The notes beneath the pieces were generated by a model, which did not search any database, had not been told where the DNA came from, and saw only the letters and a program-made list of their open reading frames with translations. The position numbers and the translations under genes were made by a program. From NCBI GenBank assembly GCA_963791945.1, contig CAWBUD010000003.1, positions 248,001 through 312,000 of the forward strand: a stretch of 64,000 nucleotides of DNA, written 5' to 3'. The stretch is from PALSA-1003 sp963791945. Its GTDB lineage: Bacteria > Pseudomonadota > Gammaproteobacteria > Burkholderiales > Casimicrobiaceae. Shown in pieces: positions 43,317-52,548 of the stretch. Positions within the stretch are counted from its first letter, which is position 1. Each line of letters opens with the position of its first letter.

Positions 43317-43799
43317 CTATCCGGACGCTCCGTTGAACGCCGCCTGCAGCGCCGCGATGTCCAGCTTGACCATCTTCAGCATGGCGTCGGCCGCGCGCTT
43401 GGCCTTGGCTCGGTCCGGATCGGTCATCATCTTGTCCATCGCGGCGGGGACGATCTGCCACGACACGCCGTAACGGTCTTTGAGCCAGCCGCATTGCTCC
43501 GCGGAGCCCCCGTCGAGGAGCGCGTTCCAGTAGCGGTCGAGCTCTCGCTGGTCGTTGCAGCTCACCACGAACGAGATGGCATGATTGAAGGGATCGAGCG
43601 GTCCGGCGCTCATCGCGACGAAGTTCTGGCCGAAGAGAACGAACTCGACGATCTTTACCGATCCGGGCGGGCCGCTCGGCGATTCACTCGGCAGCGCGTT
43701 GACGCGGACGATCCGCGAGTCCGGGAAGATGGAGGTATAGAAGGCTGCGGCCTGCTCGGCTTCTTTGGCGTACCAGAGAAACGGCGTGATTTTCTGCAT
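43317..43799 (-). CDS. VOC superfamily protein (PhnB-like)
   Basis: A 160-residue protein: MQKITPFLWYAKEAEQAAAF, TSIFPDSRIVRVN, GQNFVAMSAGPLDPFNHAIS and GWLKDRYGVSWQIVPAAMDK are the standard motifs of the PhnB/3-demethylubiquinone methyltransferase-like VOC family, whose functions are mostly unknown despite the misleading name. AAGGAG lies 8 bp before the ATG at 43799, favouring this start over a longer frame. It stands alone between the small hypothetical gene and the TauE gene. Confidence 0.88.
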   Translation of the reverse strand: MQKITPFLWYAKEAEQAAAFYTSIFPDSRIVRVNALPSESPSGPPGSVKIVEFVLFGQNFVAMSAGPLDPFNHAISFVVSCNDQRELDRYWNALLDGGSAEQCGWLKDRYGVSWQIVPAAMDKMMTDPDRAKAKRAADAMLKMVKLDIAALQAAFNGASG

Positions 43800-43929
43800 C
43801 GACGGCTCCTTGGGTGCGGGCGATATTGACAAGCGCTCTCGGCTTGGCTCTTGGGTAAGCGCGGTCCAACCTGTAGGATTTGGACATCCGCCAACAGGTT
43901 CATTCGCAGCGCGCCGTCAGACGCCGGCC

Positions 43930-44640
43930 GTGGAACTCTCCGCGTTCGCCATCGTAGCAGCCTTCGTCGCCCTGGCCGCCTTCGTCCAAGGCACCATCGG
44001 CGTCGGCTTCGCGCTCATCGTCGCGCCGATCCTCGGTCTGCTCGCGCCGGGACTGCTGCCGGTATCCCTGCTGACGCTCATGCTGCCGCTCAACGCCTAT
44101 GTGGCGTGGCGCGAGCGCGCCGCGCTCGACCGCGGTGGAGCGGCGTGGATTACGCTGGGGCGGCTCGGCGGCACGTTCGCCGGCCTGTGGATTCTTCTCT
44201 CGGTGCCCGCGGACCGCCTGGCCGCGCTCGTGGGCGCAGCGACCGTGCTCGTGGCGATCGCGACACTCGTTCTGCCTCCTTTTCGCGCCGGCCGGCGATC
44301 GTTCATTACGGCGGGGCTCGTGACCGGCGTCACCGAGACGGCAACCGGCATCGGCGGCCCGCCCCTGGCGCTGGTCTATCAGCACCATGCCGCGTCGGTG
44401 CTCCGATCGACGCTCGCATTGTGCTTCCTCGTCGGGCAGATCCTCTCGATCGCAGTGATCGCGCTGGCCGGCAGGACGACTGCAGGGCAATTCGCGACGG
44501 CGCTCCTGCTCGTGCCGCCGCTTGCGCTTGGCGCGATAATGAGCCGTCACCTGCATCATCGGATCAACGGGCGCGCGTTCCGGACGCTCGTGCTCGGCTT
44601 CGCGATCGTGTCCGGGGCGGTGCTGCTCTTTCGGCGCTGA
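43930..44640 (+). CDS. TauE/SafE family membrane exporter
   Basis: A 236-residue integral membrane protein with about eight spans. VQGTIGVGFALIVAPILGLL is the first TauE-type repeat (GxGGG-like) and TGVTETATGIGGPPLALVYQ the second, both characteristic of sulfite and organosulfonate exporters. Many members transport other anions, so the ligand is uncertain. The GTG at 43930 (VELSAFAIVAAFVALAAF) starts the first span; an upstream continuation reads as poor coding sequence and has no ribosome site. It is followed after 25 bp by a small gene with a strong ribosome site. Confidence 0.85.
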   Translation: MELSAFAIVAAFVALAAFVQGTIGVGFALIVAPILGLLAPGLLPVSLLTLMLPLNAYVAWRERAALDRGGAAWITLGRLGGTFAGLWILLSVPADRLAALVGAATVLVAIATLVLPPFRAGRRSFITAGLVTGVTETATGIGGPPLALVYQHHAASVLRSTLALCFLVGQILSIAVIALAGRTTAGQFATALLLVPPLALGAIMSRHLHHRINGRAFRTLVLGFAIVSGAVLLFRR

Positions 44641-44665
44641 CGCGGCGCATGGGAGGTAATCGGTC

Positions 44666-44959
44666 GTGACCACCAGGCTCGATGGCCCGCTCAAGCGCGA
44701 GCTCAGCATTCAGGGCGAGCCCTACACGCTTACGATTTCGCCGGACGGGCTGCACCTCGTGCCCAAGGGGCGGCGCAAGGGACAGGAGCTCCGATGGATG
44801 GATCTGGTCAGCGGCGACGCTGCGCTGGCAACGGCGTTGAACGCCTCGCTGGCGCACGCTCGCCCGCCTGCAGTGGAGGATCGACCGAAGTCCCGAGGCA
44901 AGGGCTCGACGGCGGGAAAAGCCAAGACGCCGCGCCGGAAGCCCCAAAAATCCCGATGA
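44666..44959 (+). CDS. Small basic hypothetical protein
   Basis: A 97-residue protein: a beta-rich N-terminal part (LDGPLKRELSIQGEPYTLTI, SPDGLHLVPKGRRKGQELRW) and a Lys/Arg/Pro-rich C-terminal tail (RPKSRGKGSTAGKAKTPRRK). GGGAGG lies 5-10 bp before the GTG at 44666, so the start is convincing. No domain recognised, though a short DNA- or RNA-binding role is possible from the tail. It is in line with the TauE gene and may be cotranscribed. Confidence 0.7.
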   Translation: MTTRLDGPLKRELSIQGEPYTLTISPDGLHLVPKGRRKGQELRWMDLVSGDAALATALNASLAHARPPAVEDRPKSRGKGSTAGKAKTPRRKPQKSR

Positions 44960-45038
44960 AGCGCAAGCCGGGAACGATTCGGGAACTCGTCCCGGCAAGA
45001 CCGGCCTCACGTGTCGCGGGCGCGTCTCGTCTGAGCGC

Positions 45039-46481
45039 ATGGATATCGTAGACCTGCCCGCGCACGCGCTCTCGGAGGCGATCCGCGCGCGCAAGGTTTC
45101 GTGCCGGGAAGTGATGCAAGCGACGCTGGCGCGCATCGAAGCCGTCAACCCGCTGCACAACGCAATCGTCAGCCTGCGCGACGGCGACGCGCTGCTGCGC
45201 GAAGCCGACGAGCGCGATGCGCAGTTGAAGCGCGGCGCGACATCCGAAGGGCCGATCGGCTGGATGCACGGCATGCCGCAGGCAATCAAGGACATGGCTC
45301 AGACCGCCGCCATCCGCACGACCCTGGGCTCGCTCGTATTACGCGACTTCGTGCCGACGCAGGATGGGCTGATGGTGCAGCGGATGAAGGCTGCCGGCTG
45401 CATCGTCATCGGCAAGACCAATACGCCCGAGTTCGGATTGGGCTCGCACACCTTCAACGAAGTGTTCGGCGTGACGCGCAACGCCTACGACCCATCGAAG
45501 TCCGCCGGCGGCAGCAGCGGCGGCGCCGCGGTGGCGCTGGCCACGCGCATGCTCGCGGTGGCCGATGGCAGCGATTTCATGGGCAGTCTGCGCAATCCCG
45601 CGGGGTGGAACAACGTGTTCGGGTTCCGTCCGAGCCGGGGGCGCGTGCCGGCATGGCCCGTGGAGGATGTGTGGGTCGCGCAGCTCGGCACCGAAGGGCC
45701 GATGGGTCGCACCGTGCTCGATGTCGCTCTGCTGCTCGACGTGCAGGCCGGCTACGACGCGCGCGCACCGCTGTCGCTGCCGAGCAGCAGCGAGCGTTTT
45801 GCGCGATCCTTGTCTGCATTCGACGGCGCGGGCATTCGTGTCGGCTGGCTGGGTGACCTGTCGGGGCATTTGCCGATGGAGCCAGGCGTTCTCGAATGCT
45901 GCGAGCAGGGGCTGCGTCGACTGCAGGCGTGCGGCTGCGCGGTCGAGCCGATCACCTCAGGCTTCGCGCCCGAAGAAGTCTGGCAGGCGTGGCTTGTCTG
46001 GCGGCGTTGGCTCGTGGCGGCGCGCATTACGCCCCACCTTGCCGATCCACGGAACCGCGCGCTCATCAAGCCCGAAGCCTTGTGGGAGCACGATCAGGCG
46101 GCGAATCTGAGCGGCGCCGAGACCTATCGCGCGAGCGCGCAGCGCAGCGCCTTCTACCAGCAGATGCTCGCGTGCTTCGATCGCTGCGACTTTCTCGCGC
46201 TGCCCTCGGCGCAGGTCTGGCCGTTCGATGCCTCGGAGCGCTGGCCGACATCGATCGCCGGCCGCGAAATGGACACCTACCACCGCTGGATGGAGGTGAC
46301 GATCTACGCGACGTTCGCGGGGCTGCCGTGCATCAGCGTGCCGGTCGGCTTCAGCGCGGCCGGCCTGCCGATGGGCATGCAGCTCGTCGGTCCGCCTCGC
46401 GGCGACGCGAACGTGCTCAAGCTCGCCCGCGCCTACGAGCACGCGGCGCAGGACGTGCTTCGCGTCAGGCCGGCGGCCTGA
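45039..46481 (+). CDS. Amidase signature family protein
   Basis: A 480-residue amidase of the GatA/AmiE-like signature family. The Ser-cisSer-Lys triad is visible: Lys84 in MPQAIKDMAQ, cis-Ser in KSAGGSSGGAAVALA (Ser159-Ser160) and nucleophile Ser183 in DFMGSLRNPAGWNNVFGFRP. The usual GGSIR element is altered to MGSLR, but the Ser is kept. Members hydrolyse amides such as fatty-acid, aryl or peptide amides; no gatB or gatC lies nearby, so this is not the tRNA enzyme. It starts MDIVDLPAHALSEAIRARKV. Its 3' end is 1 bp from the convergent hydrolase gene. Confidence 0.92.
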   Translation: MDIVDLPAHALSEAIRARKVSCREVMQATLARIEAVNPLHNAIVSLRDGDALLREADERDAQLKRGATSEGPIGWMHGMPQAIKDMAQTAAIRTTLGSLVLRDFVPTQDGLMVQRMKAAGCIVIGKTNTPEFGLGSHTFNEVFGVTRNAYDPSKSAGGSSGGAAVALATRMLAVADGSDFMGSLRNPAGWNNVFGFRPSRGRVPAWPVEDVWVAQLGTEGPMGRTVLDVALLLDVQAGYDARAPLSLPSSSERFARSLSAFDGAGIRVGWLGDLSGHLPMEPGVLECCEQGLRRLQACGCAVEPITSGFAPEEVWQAWLVWRRWLVAARITPHLADPRNRALIKPEALWEHDQAANLSGAETYRASAQRSAFYQQMLACFDRCDFLALPSAQVWPFDASERWPTSIAGREMDTYHRWMEVTIYATFAGLPCISVPVGFSAAGLPMGMQLVGPPRGDANVLKLARAYEHAAQDVLRVRPAA

Positions 46482-46482
46482 A

Positions 46483-47301
46483 TCAGCGTGCGGCCGGCGG
46501 TTCCGCGGCCAACTCGCTGAACCATTTCAGCGCCGTGCGCAGCAGTGCGGGCTCGACCTCGTGCCGCCCGGGAAAATACTCGATGCGGACGCGCTTGAAT
46601 CCCGCACGTTCCAGCTCGCTCTGAACCTGCCGGTGCTCGGCCGGTGTGGAAATCGGGTCCTTCTCGCCGGACTGAAGGAAAACGGGAACTCGCCGGTAGC
46701 TGTCGTCCAGCACGTCGAGCTCCCGGGCCGTCGAGGCGATCGTGTCCTGATTGATGCCGGCGACGTAAATCCCTATGATCCGTCGCCCCTGACTGGCGAA
46801 CGCCGCGGCGAGCCAGCCTGAATATTTCGAGCCGCCGGAGAATCCGCCGAATGCAAGCCCTGCGTCAGCCGCTGCGGGCCATTGCGCTCGCAACACGGCC
46901 AGGGCCGCGAAATTGAGCGCGAACCGCAGCGTCGCGTCATCCTGGGCTTTGGGAACGTCCTCTGCCGGATCGGCGGCGAGCAGGATCCAGCCTTCCTCGC
47001 GCGCGACGGCGGCATATTCGCTGAGCAGGCCGCGGCTCGAATGGTAGGGGCGGTCGGCAGTCGCGCTGATGATCATGACCGGCCAGCCGCGTGCCGCGTC
47101 GAACTCGGTCGGCGCGGAGATCGCGACCAGCGCATGCTTGACCGGCGACAGCTCACCCCGCCCCGCGATTCGTCGCAGCTCCGGCGTCAGCTCGACCTCG
47201 AATTGGCTCAAGCCGCCAGGCTTGAGTCCCGTCACCGCGAGGGCTGTCGATGCGGCGAGAAGTCCCTGCAGCAGCGCGAGAATTGCGCTACAGCGTCTCA
47301 T
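46483..47301 (-). CDS. Secreted alpha/beta hydrolase-like protein
   Basis: A 272-residue protein with a signal peptide (MRRCSAILALLQGLLAASTA then LAVTGLKPGG). The alpha/beta-hydrolase core shows GLAFGGFSGGSKYSGWLAAA, whose nucleophile elbow G-x-S-x-G reads GFSGG, then VFLQSGEKDPISTPAEHRQV with the acidic residue and YFPGRHEVEPALLRTALKWF with the His. This is a dienelactone-hydrolase-like or esterase layout for an exported enzyme of unknown substrate. The start at 47301 supplies the signal peptide; a 53-residue in-frame extension upstream is not credible. It is convergent with the amidase gene, nearly touching it. Confidence 0.82.
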   Translation of the reverse strand: MRRCSAILALLQGLLAASTALAVTGLKPGGLSQFEVELTPELRRIAGRGELSPVKHALVAISAPTEFDAARGWPVMIISATADRPYHSSRGLLSEYAAVAREEGWILLAADPAEDVPKAQDDATLRFALNFAALAVLRAQWPAAADAGLAFGGFSGGSKYSGWLAAAFASQGRRIIGIYVAGINQDTIASTARELDVLDDSYRRVPVFLQSGEKDPISTPAEHRQVQSELERAGFKRVRIEYFPGRHEVEPALLRTALKWFSELAAEPPAAR

Positions 47302-47770
47302 GCACTCGTTGGCGGCCGGCGTTGCGGGGCGCGACGCGAATTGGATCAAAGGCACCGGAGAAGAACCGCACTGCGCCGGTCCTCCTCGACCCTGACCCGC
47401 GCGAGCGTGACATAAGTGAGCTGGGCTTACATCCAGCCAGCCGCCGGACCCGAGCGGCACGGGCGCACCATTTTGGATGCGTCGATCCCAGGAAAACGCA
47501 GCGCAGAACCTGCGGCGTCCTTCGCCGAGGTCGGGTTACGCGCCGATCCTGCCGAACCGATTCAGTTTTCGCTTCTAAGCCCTTAACGTTTCGTCAATAA
47601 TTCTACGGAACTGCTCAACGATTGTGCAACAAGAAATATTTCGGGGAATTTGCCGCACCATGACGCCGGAACGGTTGCATAATGTTTTTCGACGTGCGTT
47701 CGTGAATGCGAATATCCCACCAACGCGTATCCGTCGTGTCCAATCCATCGATGTCTTGCCGGGGGTTCCG
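47302..47770. other. 469-bp intergenic region
   Basis: Between the hydrolase and the DUF3562 gene. The right part (from about 47580) is visibly more AT-rich than its surroundings. CATAAT at 47678-47683, directly preceded by TG, is a plausible promoter -10 for the DUF3562 gene, but no matching -35 lies at 16-18 bp. The open frame here could be extended upstream from 47771 (to 47624), but the extension does not look like the DUF3562 family. Nothing else is supported. Confidence 0.45.
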
Positions 47771-48001
47771 ATGTCCGAGCGACGCAGCTTGAAGGGCGAC
47801 GTCGACCATGATGCCATCATTAGCAGCATCGCGCAGGAAGTGCACTATCCGATACCGATCGTCAAGCGAATCTACGAAGACGAATTCGAGCGCCTCAAAG
47901 CTGTCGCCAGGGTCACCGACTATCTCGTGCTGTTTGCATCCCGCCGCACGAGGGACCTTCTGCTTTCGGCAAGGCGACAGCGCTACAGCGTGACGGGCTA
48001 G
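47771..48001 (+). CDS. DUF3562 family protein
   Basis: A 76-residue protein: MSERRSLKGDVDHDAIISSI, then AQEVHYPIPIVKRIYEDEFE and RLKAVARVTDYLVLFASRRTRDLLL. The PIPIVKRIYEDEFERL core followed by VTDYLVLFASRRTRD is the DUF3562 pattern, common in Burkholderiales and of unknown function. GGGGGT precedes the ATG at 47771, and the family N-terminus begins here, so this start is preferred to frames beginning at 47624 or 47660. It is alone between a promoter-bearing gap and a convergent hairpin. Confidence 0.7.
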   Translation: MSERRSLKGDVDHDAIISSIAQEVHYPIPIVKRIYEDEFERLKAVARVTDYLVLFASRRTRDLLLSARRQRYSVTG

Positions 48002-48011
48002 CGTAATCGGC

Positions 48012-48027
48012 GGGCGCCGCAGCGCCC
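48012..48027. terminator. Hairpin between convergent genes
   Basis: GGGCGC (48012-48017), loop CGCA and GCGCCC (48022-48027) form a short GC-rich hairpin between the DUF3562 and Sel1 genes, which converge here. There is no U tract, so a termination role is only possible, not shown. Confidence 0.4.
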
Positions 48028-48039
48028 CCGCGCTTCAAT

Positions 48040-48651
48040 TCACCTGCGGCCCGCTTTCCAATCGCGCTCGCGCAGCTTCGCCTCGTCGATCTGCTCCCGC
48101 GTCATCTTCGTGGCGACATCCTGGATGGCGTGGGCGACATCCATGGCCGACCCGCCCGCAGGCAAGCCCTTAAATGCGAGCTCGAGCCACTTCAGCGCCT
48201 CGACGTTGTCCTGCGGGACGCCATTCCCCGCGGCGTACAGAAGCCCCAGGTTGAGCTGCGCGAACGTCATGCCCTGGTCGGCGGCGCGTCGGAACCATTT
48301 GGCGGCGTCGGCGTAGCTCTTGGCGACCCCCGTGCCGGCGGCGTAGCTCGCACCGACGTTGTACTGCGCGGCAGCGTTGCCCTGGTCCGCAGCGCGCTGA
48401 AACCACATGAACGCCGTCGCGTCATCCTGCGGGACGCCCTTGCCTTCCGCGAACAACGTGCCCAGAGAATATTGAGCGTTCGCGTTGCCTTGTTCGGCGA
48501 GCGGCTGCCACAATGCGGCCGCCTTGGCATAGTCCTTCTCGTGATACGCCGCGGTGCCGTCCTCGAAGGGCCCGGCTACCGCACCGAACGCAAGGCCAAT
48601 AGCACAGGCGGCCAGCAGATTGCCGATGTTCGTCTTCATCCCGCTTGTCAT
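48040..48651 (-). CDS. Sel1 repeat (TPR-like) exported protein
   Basis: A 203-residue protein with an N-terminal signal or anchor (KTNIGNLLAACAIGLAFGAV) and four Sel1-like repeats: GTAAYHEKDYAKAAALWQPL, NAQYSLGTLFAEGKGVPQDD, AQYNVGASYAAGTGVAKSYA, and AQLNLGLLYAAGNGVPQDNV. Sel1 repeats mediate protein-protein contacts; exported bacterial members are often involved in envelope stress or secretion. The C-terminus becomes a helical tail (REQIDEAKLRERDWKAGRR). The first ATG (48651) is used; a second one at 48639 is equally possible. It is convergent with DUF3562 and divergent from the LysE gene. Confidence 0.83.
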   Translation of the reverse strand: MTSGMKTNIGNLLAACAIGLAFGAVAGPFEDGTAAYHEKDYAKAAALWQPLAEQGNANAQYSLGTLFAEGKGVPQDDATAFMWFQRAADQGNAAAQYNVGASYAAGTGVAKSYADAAKWFRRAADQGMTFAQLNLGLLYAAGNGVPQDNVEALKWLELAFKGLPAGGSAMDVAHAIQDVATKMTREQIDEAKLRERDWKAGRR

Positions 48652-48811
48652 AACGGTTGTGGATTCACGCTTCGTGGCCGCTGTGCGCTGCAGGACTCGG
48701 AGCAGGCGCCAACGCGGCCGCTCACACTACCCTTTCACGGCGAACGTGTCCAAACGCGGCCGCGCGATTCATACGCTTGACCGGCGACGTGGCGCCCCGC
48801 AGCATTGCGGG

Positions 48812-49423
48812 ATGGACCTCGACACCTGGCTCGTTTACCTCCTGGCGGCGATCGGCCTATCCCTGTCGCCGGGACCCAATGGCTTGCTTGCCCTGACGCA
48901 TGGCGCGCTGCACGGTCGGCGCAAGGCCCTTTACACGATCTTCGGAGGAGCGCTCGGCTTCGTCACCCTCATCGCTCTTTCGATGTTCGGCATCGGGGCG
49001 CTGCTGAAGGCTTCCCTTGCATGGCTGACGGTCATGAAGTGGGTAGGCGGCGCCTACCTGGTCTGGCTCGGCATCCAGGTCTGGCGCTCGCCGCCGATCG
49101 GCATCGAAGTTCGCGCTGCCACGCAACCCAGGGCAGGTGGGTCGATGTTCCGGCAAGGCGCCCTTTCGGCGCTGACGAATCCCAAGGGGCTTCTCTTCTT
49201 CGCGGCTTTCCTCCCACAGTTCATCGATCCGGCCCGGAGCCTCTTCGTGCAGTTCGCGATCATGGCGGGAACGTTCGCGGCGATCGAGATAGCGACCGAG
49301 ATCTTCATCGCCAGCATGGCGCATCGCATCAGTCCCTGGCTTCGCCGAGTCGGACGGCGCTTCAATCAGGCGTGCGGAGGCCTGTTCATGGCGATCGGGA
49401 TTGCGCTGCCCCTTCGCGGTTGA
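48812..49423 (+). CDS. LysE-family exporter
   Basis: A 203-residue membrane protein with about six spans. MDLDTWLVYLLAAIGLSLSP has the conserved GPNGLLALTHGALHGRRKALY segment of LysE/RhtB transporters; WVGGAYLVWLGIQVWRSPPI and ALTNPKGLLFFAAFLPQFID are further family motifs. Members export amino acids or homoserine lactone-like compounds. The start at 48812 gives the canonical N-terminus; the longer frame upstream overlaps the Sel1 promoter region. Alone on its strand. Confidence 0.88.
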   Translation: MDLDTWLVYLLAAIGLSLSPGPNGLLALTHGALHGRRKALYTIFGGALGFVTLIALSMFGIGALLKASLAWLTVMKWVGGAYLVWLGIQVWRSPPIGIEVRAATQPRAGGSMFRQGALSALTNPKGLLFFAAFLPQFIDPARSLFVQFAIMAGTFAAIEIATEIFIASMAHRISPWLRRVGRRFNQACGGLFMAIGIALPLRG

Positions 49424-49490
49424 AGGCGCGCGGCAGCCGCGTTGCGATGGCAGCGCGCTGCACGCGGACTTTCGCCGCGTCGGTCCGGTC

Positions 49491-52487
49491 CTAGCGTGGC
49501 GAACTGACGCGCGCGTATGCCTCCTGAAGCGGTCGCCGGTATGCATCGCCCAGCCCAGGAATAGCTGCCTGTACCGCGGCAGCCCGATCGAGCATGGCTA
49601 TCGCGTCGCTGCCTTGACCCCCGGCAAAGAGGGCCTCGGCCAGCGCTACCTGTGATTCAGCAAGCCAGGGGCTCGATGCAGCGTCGATCCTTTCCCGCAG
49701 TGCCACCGCATGTGTCAGCCACGAGCGTGCGACGTCGCCCCGGCCGACTGCGAGATAAAGACGGCCTATGGCAAAGGCGAGCCGCGCGTGGTCTTCAATG
49801 TCGACTTTGAGGTCGTCCGGCGAAGACGGCAGCAAATCGGCACCGCGCAACTGCTCGAGCATCGCCTGTGCGCGCTCGGGATCCGGTCGCATGCGCGCTA
49901 CGACCCTTGCGAATTGAGGCAACACCTGACTCCCAGTCGCGCTCGAGGCGTCGGCTTGCTGCTGCACTCGATCGAGCCAAGCCTGGCCGTCCTGCACATC
50001 ACCTAGCGCATAGGCCAGCTCAGCGCGCACAATCTTCATGCGCGCAGCGGGTACGCTTGTGGAATCGCCCGCCGCATCGAAGGCGGCCTGCGACTGGTCC
50101 AGCAACTCCTTCGCGCGGCTCGTCCGCCCGAGGGCTATCAGGACACCGGCGTATTCGCTCCGCATCGCCCGAACGGAGAGCGATGAGGGAGGATCGTTGC
50201 GAGCGAACACGTTCAGGGCTCGTTCATAGGCTGGCACGGCGGCCTCCAACTCCCCGCGATTTGCCTTGATCCGCGCCGCGTACGCGGCCGGAAAGCCTAC
50301 CTGCCGCGCCTCCGCGCCGAACACGTCCTGCGCAAGTGCCACCGCCTGATCGAGCAACGATTCGGCTTCGGCGCGACGACCGCTCGAAGCTTCGATCAGC
50401 GCGAGGTTAGTCTTGGCGAACGCGACCGTGCCATGCCGGGGGCCGAGCACGAACTCGTAGATGGCCAGCGCCTGATTGATCGCCTCTCGGGCCTCGGGCA
50501 ATCTCTGCTGCTGGCGCAGCGAATCGGAGAGATTCTCGTATCCGAAGGCGACGATGAAGCTCTTCTCTCCGAAGTTCTCACGGCCCGCCGTAATGCCTTC
50601 CAGGTAGTACGAATCCGCTTTCGCAAACTCGCGTTGCACTTCCATGACGAACGCAAGAGAGTAAGCGACTCGTGACAGCTCCTCGGTGCGTACGTTCGAT
50701 TGCTTCATCAGCGCCAGCGCCGTCTGCAGCTCGGGCAGCGACTCCACCGACTTCGTGTAATCAAGCTGGAAGATGGAGTTCCCGACGATCATGTGCGCCT
50801 TGGCGCGCAGCTCGAGCGTCTGGTCCGGGTCCTTGTCGGCGATCCGCAACACTTCACGGGCGACGTTCGCTGCTTCGACGTAGCTCGCCGCGCGAAAAAG
50901 ATTCTCGGCCTTTTGCGCAAGCGCCTGCGCCAATGGCAAACTGTCGTTTCCATGCAGTTCCTTGGCCAGTGCAATCGAGCGCTCGGAGAGGGCCGATGCC
51001 GGTTCGAGGAGATCGAGCTCGGCGTTAATGCGCGCGAGCCACTGCAGCAGATCGAGTTGCAGGTCCGGGTCGGAGCGCGTTTGCTCGAGGAGCTGACGGC
51101 CGCCAAGGGAGAGGAGCTGCCGCGCTGTCGTGTCCGCCGCTGCAGCGCCACCTGGATTGCTGCGCGCCGCGCTCTGGAAAAGTCGGTCGACGAAATCCCT
51201 GCTGGCGCTGGCGCGCACGGCCTCCTGGCGAGCGACGTGGGTTTGCCATAGTGCAACGCTCGTGCCGGCGAGCAGCGCCACGACTGCGACGGCGCCCGTG
51301 GACAATGCCAGCTTGTTCCGGGCCGCGAATTTGCTCGCCCGATACCACGCGCTGTCGCGCTGCGCGGTCACGGGCTGGCCGCGCAGATAGCGGTCGAGGT
51401 CCTGCGCGAAAGCTTCGGCGGTGGCGTAGCGGTCCGCGGGTGCCTTGCGCAGGGCCTTGAGCACGATGGTGTCGAGATCGCCGGCGAGTTGCTTGGCGAG
51501 CTTCGACGCATTGGTCGACCTCTTCGATGCGACCTCGCCACCGGACACGGTCGAAGACGGACGCGAGACGTCCTGCGCAAGGATCGCCTCCTCGAGCTCG
51601 CCGCGCGTCTGGCGCTTGAGGCGGTAGGGACGGCGGCCTGTCAGGAGCTCGTAGAGGATGACACCGAGCGAGTAGACGTCGGACGCGGTGGTAAGCGGCG
51701 CACCGCTGATCTGCTCGGGCGCAGCATAATCAGGAGTCATTGCCGGCCCCGCAAGCCGCGTCAACGCACTCTCGTGTGCGGCGCCCTCGGCCATCAGCTT
51801 GGCGATACCGAAGTCGAGCAGCTTCACCTCGCCTTGCGGCGTGACCAGGACGTTCGACGGCTTGAGATCCCTGTGCAGGACCAGATTGGCATGGGCATAC
51901 TGGACCGCGGCGAGAACCTGCCCAAACAGCTCGATGCGCGCGCGTATCGGCAATCGCGCACCGTCGCAATAGGTTGTGATCGGATCGCCGTCGACGTACT
52001 CGAGGGCGAGGTAGGGCTGGCCGTCGGCGGCGAAGCCCGCGTCGTAGAGGCGTGCGATATGCGGATGCTCCAGCGGCGACAGGATTTCGCGCTCGCGGGC
52101 GAAACGCTCGGCCAGCGTCTGCCGCGAAGCCGCCAAGATGGGGAGCTTCAGCGCGACCGCCCGTTTGACCAAACCATCGATACGCTCAGCCAGCCACACG
52201 GCACCCATCCCGCCGCGGCCGACTTCCCGAACGAGCCGGTACGGGCCGACCGTCGCGGCTGGCGTCCACTCGCCCGTTGAAGGCAGCGAGAACGCGGGGA
52301 GAGTACCGACGAAGTCGGCCGTTGCCACGGCTGCGGGACGTTCGAAAACTTCGCGCAGCAGCGCCTTGAACGGTTCGTGCTCGGGCGCGAGCCTCGTCAC
52401 CCACGAGACGCGCTCGGCCTCCGGCAAGGCCAACGCTTCATCGAGCAACGTCGAGAGCGACCGCCACTCTGCTGGCTGGAGCTTCAT
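49491..52487 (-). CDS. TPR-containing serine/threonine protein kinase
   Basis: A 998-residue protein kinase. The kinase domain (about residues 80-345) has the G-loop GRGGMGAVWLAERI, the ATP Lys in AVALKLP, HRDLKPSNVLVTPQGEVKLL, a following DFGIAKLMA, and the APE motif in MTPDYAAPEQISG. A membrane span follows near 392-417 (LALSTGAVAVVALLAGTSVA). The remainder, about 570 residues, is a row of TPRs (YYLEGITAGRENFGEKSFIV, LAKTNLALIEASSGRRAEAE and similar) that would be periplasmic. This matches the kinases paired with ECF-type sigma factors in Burkholderiales and Gemmatimonadetes. The sigma gene lies 61 bp upstream on the same strand, so they are one operon. Confidence 0.92.
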   Translation of the reverse strand: MKLQPAEWRSLSTLLDEALALPEAERVSWVTRLAPEHEPFKALLREVFERPAAVATADFVGTLPAFSLPSTGEWTPAATVGPYRLVREVGRGGMGAVWLAERIDGLVKRAVALKLPILAASRQTLAERFAREREILSPLEHPHIARLYDAGFAADGQPYLALEYVDGDPITTYCDGARLPIRARIELFGQVLAAVQYAHANLVLHRDLKPSNVLVTPQGEVKLLDFGIAKLMAEGAAHESALTRLAGPAMTPDYAAPEQISGAPLTTASDVYSLGVILYELLTGRRPYRLKRQTRGELEEAILAQDVSRPSSTVSGGEVASKRSTNASKLAKQLAGDLDTIVLKALRKAPADRYATAEAFAQDLDRYLRGQPVTAQRDSAWYRASKFAARNKLALSTGAVAVVALLAGTSVALWQTHVARQEAVRASASRDFVDRLFQSAARSNPGGAAAADTTARQLLSLGGRQLLEQTRSDPDLQLDLLQWLARINAELDLLEPASALSERSIALAKELHGNDSLPLAQALAQKAENLFRAASYVEAANVAREVLRIADKDPDQTLELRAKAHMIVGNSIFQLDYTKSVESLPELQTALALMKQSNVRTEELSRVAYSLAFVMEVQREFAKADSYYLEGITAGRENFGEKSFIVAFGYENLSDSLRQQQRLPEAREAINQALAIYEFVLGPRHGTVAFAKTNLALIEASSGRRAEAESLLDQAVALAQDVFGAEARQVGFPAAYAARIKANRGELEAAVPAYERALNVFARNDPPSSLSVRAMRSEYAGVLIALGRTSRAKELLDQSQAAFDAAGDSTSVPAARMKIVRAELAYALGDVQDGQAWLDRVQQQADASSATGSQVLPQFARVVARMRPDPERAQAMLEQLRGADLLPSSPDDLKVDIEDHARLAFAIGRLYLAVGRGDVARSWLTHAVALRERIDAASSPWLAESQVALAEALFAGGQGSDAIAMLDRAAAVQAAIPGLGDAYRRPLQEAYARVSSPR

Positions 52488-52548
52488 GAGTGGGTATTAC
52501 GCAAGATCGCCCCGGAATCCGACATCAGCCGCCTTGGAGCACGGCCCA